From the NCBI GenBank assembly GCA_022818135.1, contig JAFMSR010000001.1:38082358-38146357 (forward strand): DNA of 64,000 nt, read 5' to 3'. How positions within the stretch are numbered: the stretch's first letter is position 1; each line of letters opens with the position of its first letter. The DNA comes from Saxidomus purpurata (Eukaryota; Mollusca; Bivalvia; Venerida; Veneridae). Made by a program: the position numbers and the translations under genes. Positions 14,089 to 29,000 of this stretch are shown one piece after another. The notes beneath the pieces were generated by a model that ran no database searches, was not told where the DNA came from, and was given only the letters and a program-made list of their open reading frames with translations.

Positions 14089-17000
14089 GTACATAGTATT
14101 TAGTTATTTTTATCCGTTTATATTATATTTATGGAAAGTGAAGTTGATAATGGTCGTGTAATCCCCATGACAAACATCTTTAGCGTAAACCTTCTTTTTT
14201 GATTTGTGAATGAAAACAATTAATGGTCAAATTTTCAAATGATGTAGTAATATATGAACCATTACTTGAGCATTTTTAGAGTTTCTGTATTCCGTTTGCT
14301 TCAGGCTTGTAATTAAATCATTAAATTTAAAAATTAACATTAATAGGGACACTGCTACACTATCCAATAAACGTTGACGACCCGTGCCCCCGAAGACATG
14401 TATCTATGTTAGATAACGACTGGTTAGCATTAGAACGGGAACATTTAAATGATCCAGACGGACTAAATTGGAAACTACAGCACAGGGAAGCTAATATTCA
14501 CAAAGACACATTCGATGAATCAATAACGATCAAAATATCACGGGACTCAAAAGCAGAGAGGGTGTATTCTGCAGCGTATATGCGTTTGGCAGATTTGAAA
14601 GATGGCGGTTCATATCAGGTAAAATCATTACTCAGTAGAGTAATACAATACGTTTAAATATTACTTGAAGGACCTTACAATCATAGGACTGACTTTGAAT
14701 CCATTGCCTGCTCAAAAAAGAACAATACACCGATCCAGACACTTTCTGTGAACAGAAGATAGTACAGTCTTAACTTTGATTACTTGTCCATTTGAATAGT
14801 TTAAAATGACTGTTTGTTTTTCGTATATTATTCTGTTATTGACAAACTTACATGCAACTTCATTATAATAGCGTACTTTCATTATCGTTATTCGTGCGTC
14901 ATAAATTATTTTATATCGGCACTGATCGACTTTCTCGTTAAAACAGTTAGATCTAGAAAGTTACGAAGCATAATTTTAAAGACTTAAACTAAATATCAAG
15001 CCATTTCATTTTTATACATTGAGTGAAAATATATGCTTAAAGGTAACAGTCCGTGCCGCAGACGGAGATGGTAAAGCGGTAACAGGAATCACGTTCTGGG
15101 ACGGCAATGAAGGTGATCTTCATCTATTCAAGTATGAACCAATTAATCGGGAAGCTGAGTCTTGCAGTTGTTGCTTGGAGACAAATGTGGTATGCTTTTA
15201 AAATGCAACGAAATTGAACATTTTTCTTCTCTTCTACGTGACTACGATAGATAGATAGATATATTTATTTCAGTAAATCGCAGATGGACAAACATGGTTA
15301 AAAACGTGATGCATACATATACAGATGATGAGATGTATACGAAAGTTGATAAACCATGATATGCACACCTTGACATTGATTGTCGACAATCAAGCTATAA
15401 TTTCTATTTTGTTTTGTTGCGTTGTATCAAAAGTAAACGTAAGCATGAATTAAACGTTTAATTAATGTGTTTTACAATTTGATAAAAGTTTGAACTTTGC
15501 AGACTGCAAACTATAAAGTTTTAAAGCTAATATTGTCTTTGGCGTATAATTACATAAAAACATAAATAATGGTAAGCTCGTAGTGTTGAATGTTGAAATG
15601 TCCAATGATAAGTTTTGTACTAACCTCATTGCACTTTGCATCTTATAATGAAATGCATTTGTTTTGGATATTTTTGTTGTTGTTTTTTTGTTTTGGTGTT
15701 GTTGTTTCTTTTTAATAAATTTACAAAGAAGTAAATGTATGCATGGGAATTCAAATTAGTAGTCTATTTGCTTGCTGTCTTTCCAGACTGATTGTGCGTG
15801 TAACTGTACAGAATATTTTGAACTCAGCGGTCAAACAATACCGGACCTTAATAGTACATCAGGTGATCAGACACTGCCAAATATAAGCAGAAGCAACGAC
15901 CCCATCTCTGAACACAGTTGTGGTGTACAGATATTTACAGGCGAAGGTTTGTGTATTACATGTACCTCAGTTTGTGATTTGAACTATTCTATACACATTA
16001 TACGTAAAAAAATATATGTGACTTTTTACTGATAAGACTTTATACTTTATATATTTGCTCAACACTAGTTTTCTGAAACGATTGCTTTCCTCATTTTCTT
16101 AAATATTTATATATACATACTACTGAGTTAGCTACTACAATAACAAAATTAAATGCACGAGGGTTGATTAAGAATTAACCGGACTGTTTCTGTTACTATG
16201 AAATAGCTTGTAGTAGCAAGATAAAAAGCACATCAGTGACTGTTCAATCTCTGTTTGACCATTTCGAAAAATTTCATTTCATTTGTACAAATAAACATTC
16301 AATATATATTTATATATATATTAGCAGCGGACATGTAAAAGCATTGCTAAAAGCGCCAACGTACACGAAATGATGTAGGATGATTTCGCGCCCTGTATAC
16401 TATTGCTACTTTCTTTCTATTTATTAACAAGCTAGGAATCCACCTGATGCTGAATTTCTTCATATTTAGCTGTTTCTATAACGCACAATGCACTGTCCTA
16501 TAACTATTCCAAATCTTCCGCATTTGACCTTTCTGTCACTATTGACAACATCCGTGATTGTTGAAACTAATGCCGTTTCCAGTAAACTCCAACAGACCTG
16601 CCCTTTCACATCTTCTAAAGAAACTGCACCTTCCCGAGACAGGGTGTGTCTATCCTGTAGATGTTCTCTTTGTCACCTCTTACGTTTTAGTAGTTGAGTA
16701 CCCCAGTTGGTAGCAGAATTTAATAACAGCGCACGTATCTTGTGATTCTGATAACGCTATTTTAGTATGAAGGTGATACATGTATTTTGTAAACTGACTT
16801 ATTTGACACCAGGCAATTACAAGAATTCAGAATCAGATAATAAAACTAATGCAACGTTACCAATTACGGATTATTTAATTACCTTCCCGATTCTGCTGTA
16901 AGAAGGTTGCTATTGAAACGCTGGTTACTACTTTCCATGTTTCTGGGGAAAATAATTCTTTTTGACGAATACTGTTTATTTCTACAAAATATTAAATCAA

Positions 17001-20000
17001 AGTTTTAAATATTTAAAGAAATATAGCAACATTCCGATTGATTTTGGATCATCCCTCCTACATATGAAATCAAATTGAATTTCATAATGTCTTTTAATAT
17101 GTAATGATTTTATCTTGTAGTGGAGAATCCTTACATCGTTACTTGGTGTAAGTTCTTTAACAACACTGGCGACCTCATGTCCGTGAAATCGGACATTGAG
17201 TTTAACCCATCAAGTGACTTCCATGACTATAAAATCGTGTTCCTAACCAGTAAGGAGGACCTAACGGTAAAACTTATTTATTTTGTAGAACTGTATGACC
17301 TGCTATTCTTCATACTATACTTTTCGTTAATTATAAAGCTGTGATCAAACTGTAGATTAAATTACGAGTTTCCTGTATCTTGTTTACTAATGTGTCTATG
17401 TATTATATCTACAACATAATTCTAAATAGCAGGGACTGCTGAATGACCCACACTACCCGTTATCCTGAGCGTCTTAATAAAATGTTCTGTAGTCTCTTGT
17501 AATATATGTATTTTTGTCATATCTAGTTGTGAGAGTCAGCTACTTACATGTATTATCTATACACGTATGATGTATTCATTATCATTTTCTACAAATAAAC
17601 GTTTACCTTTGAAGGTAACTACCTGCATGCAAGTGTTCGCTGATCAACGTCAGGTGTCACAAATGTGTGGAATTCCTGAGCTAAGCATTTCAACACAACT
17701 GTTACTACATGTATGGCATAAAGATAATATTGTGCCGACCATGGATGTTTTCAACTTGTGGGAAGCAAAGGCAATATTTAAAAATATGATTATGCCCCCG
17801 AATGCAAATGAGCTATGCAGATACGGTGACCCATTCCGGAGCGGAAATAATGCCATTGTTCGTTACGAGGCTGCCTTAGGAACTTCACCACTACAATCTG
17901 ATATTTGTCCATTTCAAGAAGTAAGTTTAATGAGTCGTTCTGTGCTATAATACCCAAAATTAGTTTTCACTAAACCTATTTGATAGTATTTACGTTTTGC
18001 ATCAATTTCTTGAATTGAACAACTGTGCGTGTGATGCTATTCATATAAAATTATCTCTAAATGCTTCAGGTTAGTCAACCATGTATTCCATGTACAGACA
18101 CGTGTTCAAGGTTTGACTGCGACTCGTCATGCGCTTCTGGGAGATACTCCAAGATTCAGTTTCGAATAAAAGACATAGAACTGAATTCATCGTATGACAA
18201 AGCTTTGTATATTGCAGGTAAGATAAAATGCAGTACAATTGCCCCTGAACAAAATATGATATTTACGTAAATTTTCTCATTTGTTGTTCTCTCAGAACTA
18301 ATTAAAGTTATTGTTCCGAAAATTGGTGGATACTATTTCCGGACAATGATAAACCTCCAGCTTTCCATTTTCAATCATTTTGCAATTGATATTTATTTTG
18401 AGCAAAATCATATTTACGAATACTTTGTAGAATTTTTAGCATAGCGCAATATGTATTTCCAAGATCCTAAAGCCGCGAAAGGTCAAGAAACATCTTCAGA
18501 CGTTAAGTTAAGCAATAACAAGTATACATACTTATCCTTCACAACCATCGTGGATTTAAGAAACCCTGACTATATTAAATGATGCATTGTAGAACAAATT
18601 ACATAATTCACTAACTTTTAGTAAAAGCGGTGCTAGGATCAGGAGCAGAAGTGGTATCGACATCAAACGGCTTCTTCATTGATACATCACCACCGGAATT
18701 TGACGAAAAAGTAATGATGTATGTAGACGTACGGCAAGGAGATTTTACACCCTCTGACTTCCAGGGCTCTAATGATACAATTAAGGCATTGTGGCTGTGT
18801 AACGATGACAAAAGTGAAATAGCGGTACGTTAAGAAATTTATTTATCCATGTAATAACATTTTATATTTCTGACAATGTATTAGGACTATGTATATAATG
18901 GTTTACGGGCTTCTTCAAAGTGGTCCTCTGTCGTAAGGCATACATGTAGAAAAAAGCATAGCCAAAACAACTGTCAAAACTATATTTTGTCAAATATGTT
19001 TTAGTTAGTCTTATTCCATTGGTTGCGTTTGTTTCACAGGAATACAAATGGGCAATAGGAACATCAGTCGGAGGAGAGGATATTCAACCGTTTGTATCCA
19101 CTGGAGTCTTCTCAGCTGGAACTAATTCTGATCTAGAGAACATTTTGCTGCACAATACAACTTATTATGTTAGCATTAAATGTACCAATGAAGCTGGATT
19201 GACCACTTTATGGAATGATGAAAATGGTAATGTAGAATTAATTGAGTTTATTCTATAAAGAAACATATCATTATCATTAGAAGCCTAATGTGTTTTAATT
19301 ACATTGAGGCAATCTTAAATTACGTACGTTGTTATTTCATTTCTCATTTTCAATTGTTGCCTGTCTTATTTTTTTTACAGTTCTCGATCACAAATTCACA
19401 TGTACTAAAACTGATATAGTTTTAAAGACCTACGATATGAATGTAGGAAGAAGCATTCACCTTTTTTGCAAAAATGAAGTAAAACTAAAATCATTTTCAT
19501 TACATTTACACAGCTAGGTATATGTGTCAAGCTGTGTAAATGTAATGAAAATAACAACGTTAAATTTCAATATTGTTTAAAAAACTGATAGTTCGACAGT
19601 TTAAAATAGTAAACTGGTATTGCCACCAAATATTATCTTTCTAGATTTAATTGTGAAAATAATAAATAGATCAATTCTGCTACATATTTTGACAATATAG
19701 GGGTAACAGTGCTTTTGGTAGCCCCGGATCCGGATACTGTGTCAGTTGAAGCAGTCGGTGCAGATCATTTTGACCATGAAGTCTATCCGCCTTCAGCTGT
19801 TAAGTCCAAGAATCCGAATGCATGTGGAGAATCATGGACATTAAGTACAGATCCGAATGTTAGACGATACGGTAGTTATGTTTTATTGCACACCACTTTA
19901 ATAAAATGTTACATCACAAAATGTTTACTACAAGCATTTTGAACACTATCAAGAACTGCCGCGTTCGATTCTAATCACAGTGGACACGCAGCGCACCAAC

Positions 20001-23000
20001 ACGTTGATAGAATATCAGCTATTGGTATTAAAGAATTTACATCGCATAAATAGCACGTAATTTTTCATTATACCAGGTCATTTAACTCGACCAAGAATAT
20101 ATATATATATAAATGTTCTTTAATATTTCACATCTCAAAAATGTTTGTAGCCAAACTCTTATTGTTGCTTAGCAGCTTCACAATGAGAACAAAACATGAG
20201 TTCTATTCTCTTAACATGCAGTTATACTCTTGTTTATCACTGTTATTTTAATAACAACTTGAAGATGTTTATATATCAGAAATCTCGGTATAAAATCACA
20301 TTGACACGTATATTTAACAGATGGATTCGTGCAAGTACAAATGTAAAATTAAAGAATTAATTGGCTGAGTAGGGAATTTTCTGTTCGTATCGATATGGTT
20401 GATAATTGAAAGAAAAAACTATCAAAGAAAAACACATAAATGAATATGCGACTGGTAAATGTCATTGGTCATCATTATACTAGATTATCTCTGGGTATAG
20501 TGCTAAAGTTCTAAACGTTCATTCTAGTTAGCAATGTGAACAAAACACAACTCCTCAAGATCATTTCCATTATTGGACATTTATATTTATATACTGTATT
20601 TTGATTAATGATACTTTTAACATCGGTTTCATCTTTCAGATTTCTGTGTAGGGAGCTCAAAAGATACAATCGATGACATCGTACCATGCGTTTGGGTTGG
20701 TTACAATACTTCCGGTGTTGTGGAAATAAAGAATGGTTACCTGTACATAGACGATGTTTCTATCAGAAAAATATCAGAACTTAGAGCATTAAGTAAGGGG
20801 ATATATGACTCAGGTGCCGACAGTTCTCATGGTGACACATTTCATATGGAGACTGGAAGAACGCTGTTTTTATTTATGAACTTATGCAACAAAGCCCAGC
20901 TATGCATCGAAAAGTTCGTGAACTCCTTGCTGATAACGGATGATAAGGCAGAACTAATGACATCCGAAAAAGGAGAGTCACTAAGTACAACGGTTGGAGC
21001 GAAAGGAAATAGGCGAAAGCGTGATACTACATCAATAACTATTGAAACACCAAACGGTAAGTATAATTCTAATATTTCAGCATTTTTGCTAATATAGAAG
21101 TTTCCTTCGTTGAGTTTTTTTCACATTCCGTTAAGTAGATATCTGATATTGGAATACTTAAAATTCCAGGTATGCAATCAGGTCAGAGTGTTTTGATAAA
21201 TGAATTGTCCGAAGAAAGCTTTAACACGACGTTTGACTCAGCTGCATCAACAACGTTCCAGTCGTTTATTATTGATCCTGAAACAAGTAGTAATCGCACA
21301 GAAAGACTGCTGTACAGAAGGTTTGTCTAAATTTCTTGACTAAACACTATAGAAATAAATTTACTCTAAAATATGTTGATTACAATGTAACGTGCTCTTC
21401 AGTTTAATGTGAGTAGTCCTGAGTACTTTCTCATTCAATTGATGGTACGATTTCAGAATTAGATAGATAATTAGTACTGAATTGTTTTAAGTGTGGACTT
21501 TTCCTCTTTGTAGATAAGTGTGTCCTATTTCAACTTACTGAACAATTTTTAATTAAATTAGTTACCGTCCTTCTAAACCCTTTTCATACTTGCTCTTTGG
21601 ACTTTTGCTCCAAAAAACAGCTTAGATCTCTTGGCGTTTTATTTCATTTCTGTTTATTAAAGTTTTATAATGTACGTGTATTATTGACATTGAAACAGTC
21701 TTAGTTTGAATGTCTTTTTACGTTTTAAATCTTTTTTAAAACAATAGGATACAATCGTTCAGTATGTCATTTACAATCAGCCCTGTTGGCCATCAACCTC
21801 TGCCAGGGCCTCTGAAAGTGACATTTCCTCAGTCAAATTTCAATGCATCGGGAGATGACAACATGACTATGCTGATTCACTGGAATCCAGGTATTTTATG
21901 ATATCACTTTCAGGATTTTGAGTATAGAATATTCAAGTCCACCTATGTATGTGTATTCTGTAATAAAAAGTGTTGTAGCATGTTTCTTTATTTAAAAGTA
22001 AGGGAACCAGAAACTTTCCATTACAGATATATAAAACTTTTTTTAAAAACTTCTGTGTGAACGGTTCCAAACAAAACGATACTTTATACTATTAAGGATT
22101 ATATTGTTTGTTGTTTGGTAATTTTAATGTATACACTCTCAAAAACACCTTATTTTAGTACATCCTTTTAAATCTTGAATGTTAAATTGTTTACTTTTTA
22201 GTTCCTATTCTTGGAGAGGGCCATCCTCGGTCCGAAGAAAAATGTTTATTTTTAGATTGATAGAATCGGGTAAATTTGATCAGAATAAATTCCTATCAGA
22301 ACTGTTTTGCATTTATTGATATAGAAGCTTGTTGGGATAAGACAAACATAAACTAACAAATACGTTATCATACATCCTTGGAATTTCCTATTTTTTAGAT
22401 GTCCATCAGTGGCAAATAACAAGTAGAACATGTCTTTCCGCAAATAGTACAGTAGAAGATAATTATGCTGAAGGAACTTCAACTGTTCAGGTTAGATAGT
22501 TTCTATGACATTAAGGAAGTAAAATACTTGGTTAAAATAACATTATATCGGTTAACTAATTTGTTCTAGTACATGAAGTAGAACCATAAGTCATACTAGC
22601 TGTACAACAAATTGGCGACTAAAGAAGGTGGCTTCTAACTGTATTTGTATTTGTTTAGAAACTAACTGTTTGAGAAATTATAATACTGGCTGCATTAGGC
22701 ATGTGATTGCTGAAGCCTCGTTACAGTAACAGTACAGTAATACATTTATGTCTCGTATCTTTGTAGTAAAGATTTAGTTTGTGAAACTGCATATTAATGA
22801 ATGTGTCTAAAATTGTAATCGGTATTAAAATGTTTCAGGTATGCAATACACGGAAGTCAACGAACGAGATACAACATGGAAACGAAACGTTCTTTACAAA
22901 GGAGACACAGTTTGCTGTTTCTATAGTTACTGCTGAAATAGTTAACTCTGCACCACAATTTATAGATCCCAAACAGATTGTGCTCGAAGAAGATTCTGGT

Positions 23001-26000
23001 ATACAATATATATGCTATCGTTTCAGAAAGTAAAATTTTACTTTAGATATATATTTTATACACTGGAACACTGTTACTTATTATTTCATATGTCGAAATA
23101 AATAATGCCCAAATGCAGCGAAGAATACAGTCCAAAACACTTTTGGTTTACCCATTCCGTATGTTTAAGGCAATAACAAACAGTTCACATTTAGTAACCG
23201 GTAATCACCTTTTTAATATACATTCACTTCATTACAGCAACGTTCAGTGTTTACATGTAAATTGAAGTTACTGGCATAACTTTACAATCGCCTTCTCTCT
23301 CCAGTTTGAGTGGACGCAAATGTTTCTGATGGTTTGTCTGATTCATAGAAATAGAACAGGGCATCTGCATAATTATGGTGTTTTTTTTCTTGCAGGTTTA
23401 TTTCAGTTTGCGTTGGTAGCGAAAGACAAAGAGAATGACCCTGTGTATTATAACACTTCATCTTCCGTGACAGAACAAATATTTGGAAATGTATCTTTGA
23501 GCGGAGATGGCACGTAAGTGCAGTCATTAACGGGCTTTGCGTTCATTTCATGTCACCATCAATCGGTCGTTAATAATGCTTCTTTCGGTGTATAATTTGA
23601 AAACAAAAAAACAGTAACTAGTGAATTATCCTTAAATGCTAGAAAATTGTAGTCAGTGTGATTTTTGTCAAAGGTATCCTTTATACAGTTGAGTCTGTGT
23701 CTGTGATTCTTTGCCTATTAAAGTAATAAAAGATACTATTGAAGTTTTAAAACGCTGTACACTTTCTTTTTCAGAATTGCAGTAAGTTTGTGCAAAAATT
23801 GTTATGGAAGGAGCTTATATCACTTTTCTATACAAGACAAACCAGTTTTGGAAGACATTGTTCCATCACAGGCTGATTATAGTATTGACATTATAGTTTT
23901 ACCGCAAAATGATCCTCCAGGCATACAGTTCTTTTCAAAAGAGGGGATTTCACTATTGCTACCAGATCCTACAGAAGAAATTCTGGTAAGTTACATACTG
24001 TTATGAAAACAGTGCATTTCACCTGTAAATTTTCTTTGCTGTTTTGTAGCAGAATAAGAGATGCATTTCATTTCAATATCAAACTGCGAATGATATTAAG
24101 TATAATCAGGGCTTTTACTACCTCCAGTGCTAGCTGACTTTTCCAATGCTTTACTTCCATGCGTTACAAGTTTCTTATACTATAACAATTCGTGTCTTAT
24201 AATTATACAATTGCGTGTCATTCGTGTTGGTGTGTTGTATAAGTACCTTGTGTTTTGCAATGCCATAAAACTTGTAATATATATTGATGATTTTTGTGGA
24301 CGAGCTTTTAGTAGTGCAACTATGTTCGGCTGTCCCATAGTTCATCCGAGGACAAAGTGTTCAATGGTGAGCTTATATGATGACCGAATGTCCGGCGTCC
24401 GTCGTGCGACGTGCGTCTTACGTCGTCAAGAATTGCTTTAACGACATCTCCTTAACTACTATGCTGATTTTAACTAAACTTCACAAGAATGATTTGTGGA
24501 TAGTCCTCTTCTAAATTTGGTCAAACCGTTCTGCTCCACTAAACATAATGGCCGCTAGAACTAAATATAGAAAACAATCTTTAAATAACATCTCATGAAC
24601 GACTGGTCCAATTTTTAAATAATATCACAAAAATGTGATCCTCTACCTCAATTGCTCAATCAGATCCGCTCCGCTGCATAATATGGCGGCCAGGTCTATA
24701 AATAGAAAAAGCTTTAAACAACATCTCCTAAACAGCTGGTCCGATTTTGAAATAATTTCATACAAAAGTTCCTCGGGTGACCCTTTAATGAAAGTGCTCA
24801 AAGCGTTCCGCTCTGCTGCAAAAGATGGCCGACAGGGCTAAAAATATATAAATCATTAAACGCCAAATCCTCCTACACTGCTGATCTGATTTGGAAATTA
24901 GTTCGCATATATGTTCTTAGGGTGACTCTCTACAAAATTGTTCAGACCAATTTGCTCCGTTGCACAACATGGCTGCCAGGGCTAAAAATATATAAATGTT
25001 ACAACGACATTTCCTCTTAAACGGCTGGTCCAATTTTGAAATAATTTTCTGAACTTTTTACCTACATTTTGTCCTTTGGAGCAGTGGTTCTCAGGTGAGC
25101 GATATAGAGTCATCATGCCCTTCTTGTCTATATTTATAGATTTTCAAAGAACAGGACGGGAATGTTTATTCAGGAGAATTAGGGATGGTTGCTGCCTATG
25201 ACATCGATGCTTTAGAAGAACTTAAGTTGTTAGCTATTTCAAACAACAGTTATGGAGAGTTTGAAACTACATCTTTACCGCAAACTATTATATCAGACCT
25301 AATGACCTGTACGTCTGAAATGGTATGTACACATTATTGTTTTGATTAAGGTACTTGCTGAAAGAGGTTACGTGTAGCTGGCCTAATATGTATGCTATAC
25401 AACAATAAGATGGTCGGTGGGCTGCTAGAGAGTAATTACGAGACGAGCTTTCTTTTTCGTCGTCAACTAATTACAATAATTCAGAAAGCTACTAGACGTT
25501 AATCGTATTAAATGGTTTGCACACGTCAGAATTTCGTTTTAATGTGTTTTACGAAAAAGAGGATATCATGTCCATAAACAGGTGAAAATTAAATTATTAC
25601 GCGACCGAGTAAAATAAAATATAGCCTTTAACGTTGTTTGTAAAGATAAGCTTAGAGAGTAGCTATTTATATGTAAGAATGTCGTAGATCATTTCAATTT
25701 GATGGGAGTCATACACTTTTCAGGTATTTGTGATTAATATATGTTAAACAAAACAGTGTACTATTCAACAAATATGTTTCGTAGCTGCTGGTGTAACGTA
25801 AAAAGAATACAGATTTCCTTTTATAAGTTACTGTGCATAGTTCTCTTTTGTACAATAGAAATCAAATATAATTATGTACATTGTAACACTATATGCTATA
25901 GTTCTATTCTTAGCTGATACGTTTCCCTATTTTAGTGTGAGAACCAAGCAGCTCGTATTGGTCAGAACAGTTTATACTTTTATGCAAACATTGTACTCGC

Positions 26001-29000
26001 ATTGAACGTCACTCGTTGTCACTTAGTTCTTTTCAGTATCTTATACTTCATTTATGGTTCATACGAATCAAGCACAGTGAGACACTCAGTCGTCCATTTC
26101 TTGGGAAAGATCAGTGGTAGTGGCTAAATCAGAAATTGTCGTTATGACAACGACAGGAACCAGTGCTTTGAAAACATTCGCTTCTTATTATTGCTTTAGC
26201 CTGATAAATAGCAGGTATCCTAAAAACGTACACCTTAATCATATGAAATTATAGATGTTAACCAAAATTTTGATTTGTATTCGCTTCCAGTGCTTGGATC
26301 CGGTTTTATCTGGCAGTCGATTAAACGTTCAATGGAAAGGAATGTATATAAACTATACACAACTGAATTCTTCATTTGTCGGATTGGACACAATAAAACT
26401 TGTTGCACAAGATGAAAATGGAACATATTCTGATGTACTTACTGTGACGGTAGTGTTTATGGAGAATAAATGTAAACATGGAAGCTGTAAAAGCAAGTAT
26501 TTTCTGTTATACCGTACATGAGACAAATAAACATGTAACGAATATGTAACAGACACAAGCTTAGAGCTTTAAATTACAGCAAAATACATTTAAACAATTG
26601 TACAGAAACAATTGCATTCACATGAAGATCATTAAGTTATTGTATTGTTTGCTATGTTCATAACAGATATTTTCATTTTCCTTTTAGTAGTCATTCATTG
26701 ATAGTTGACTATTGTATATTTATATGAGTTACACATAATTTAAAATAATTTATAAATGTGTAGCTTTTATTCAATGTTTGTATATAGAGATCATATATAT
26801 TCTTATTATGAAAAAGAATTATAATGATATCTAGAATTGCTCAATTTGTATTATTATAGAAATCACACAATAACTTAATTAAAAGAACGTACATTGTACA
26901 ATATCAGTTAATAAGCTTTTTTTCTGGATTATCGAAGTGTTTAAGAACTTGTGATGACTTGCAGGGTTTTTTATCCATTCCTAGATCTTGGTGATTGCTT
27001 ACCAGAAAAAAAATACTATAAAGAAGATTTTCATTGTATGATTCATCTTTGTAAAGGGTTTAGACAATAAAAATGATTTTCATGTGCCCGTTAATTCTAG
27101 CAAACTATTGTTTGTGGTCCATTGTCTTTTTATTTAGAACAATGAATTTATGGGTTTTTTTGCATGTTAATAGTCTAGTTATAGTGCTAAAATTTAACGT
27201 GTTATTCCCCCCACAAAGTGGGGTGCATATAGCGTTGCACTTGTCCGTCCGTCCGTCAGTCCGTCAGTCCGTCAGTCCGTCAGTCTGTCAGTCCGTCAGT
27301 CCGTCCGTCCGTCCGTCCGTACGTCCGAAATTTGGAACGCAACTCCTCTTAAACCGGATGGCAGATTTGCTTAAACTTCCAGGGATGAACAACCTTAAGG
27401 TAGATGGTAGTAAAGGAAGGAATTTTCGCGGCACCAAATTTAACAAATATGGCCCTTGTGATTTTTTCACTATATATCTTGTGAACGCAACTCCTCTTAA
27501 ACCGGATGGCAGATTTTGCTTAAACTTCCAGGGATGAACAACCTTAAGTGTAGATGGTAGAAAGAAAGGAATTTTGCTGCGACCAAATTTAACAAATTAT
27601 GGCCCTTTGTTGATTTTTCACTATATACTATGTAGAAATTTTGTGAACGCAACCCTCTTAAACCGGATGGCAGATTTTGCTTAAACTTCCAGGGATGAAC
27701 AACCTTAATGTTAGATGGCAGTAAAGGAAGGAATTTTGCTGCGGCCAAATTTAACAGAATTATGGCCCTTTGTTGATTTTTTCACAATACCATATAGAAA
27801 TTTTGTGAACGCAACCCTCTTAAACTGGTTGGCAGATTTTGCTTAAACTTCCAGGGATGAACAACCTTAAGTGTAGATGGTAGTAAAAGGAAGGAATTTG
27901 TGCGACCAAATTAACAGAATTATGGCCCCTTTGTTAAGTTTTTCACTATATACCATATAGAAATATTGTGAACGCAACCCTCTTAAACCGGATGGCAGAT
28001 TTTGCTTAAACTTCCAGGGATGAACAGCTTTAATGTGTAGATGGTAGTAAAGGAAGAAATTTTGTGCGACCAAATTTAACAGAATTATGGCCCTTTGTGA
28101 TTTTTTCACTATATACCATATAAATTGTTGCGACCAAATTTAACAGAATTATGGCCCTTGTGATTTTTTCACTATATACCATATAAATAATTGAACATAA
28201 AATTTTACATTTGTAATTTAATTTAACATGTACATAAGGTTACCTGTAGATCATTTTAGGTATAGTACAGAAATGAAACAGTGGAATGAAAAAGTTCCAC
28301 ATAAAAATCTTACATACAGATATGCTTGCTCTTGTTTATGAGCACATCTGCACAGTGGGGGCATCCGTGTCCTTTGGACACAATTCTAGTTTTTATATTG
28401 CCTTTTAGGCTTAACGCCACAGCAATACTCTTGTGATGACAAACGGCGAGCAGAGAGTTTTGACCTCTACTATACATGCCAGTGTCCAGTATCATGGAAA
28501 GGGCCTTATTGTGAAACTGATGTAAACGAATGTGATATAGGACTTTGTGAAGCATGGAAAGTCTGCGAAAATACCATTGGAAGTTATGAGTGCTTCTGTA
28601 AATCCAACGACATAATCTGTAAACTATCCCTTGAAGTATGGGAGTTTGCTGTTATTGTAACGGTTGTAATCGCCGTTATTGTCGTGCTAATCACTGTATT
28701 TGCACTGCGCATATACAAGTAAGTCAACGATAGATATAAACATTCCGTATATCATCCTCATAAACGTTCATCATACCACTGCAACATTATTAGTTTTTTA
28801 ACGTACGCAAATAATTCATATTCATACATAATTGTCAGTTTTTAAATTTGTAATTTATGTAATTTGGGGATTACCTCTTGCAATTGAGGACGCATTGCTT
28901 TGTTTTCTGTAACTTTTTAGCCAGCACATTGTTGTAAAATTTCTACAGAAAATTGTTTAAATGAGGTTCTTTTTGGCAAAATACTTTAAGACAATTAAAA

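Noticed and set aside
27073..27537. 154-codon plus-strand open frame with SVRPSVRQSVSPSV
   Set aside because: The peptide is a direct read of the GTCC/GTCA microsatellite and the start of the 162-bp array; no domain and no splice support.
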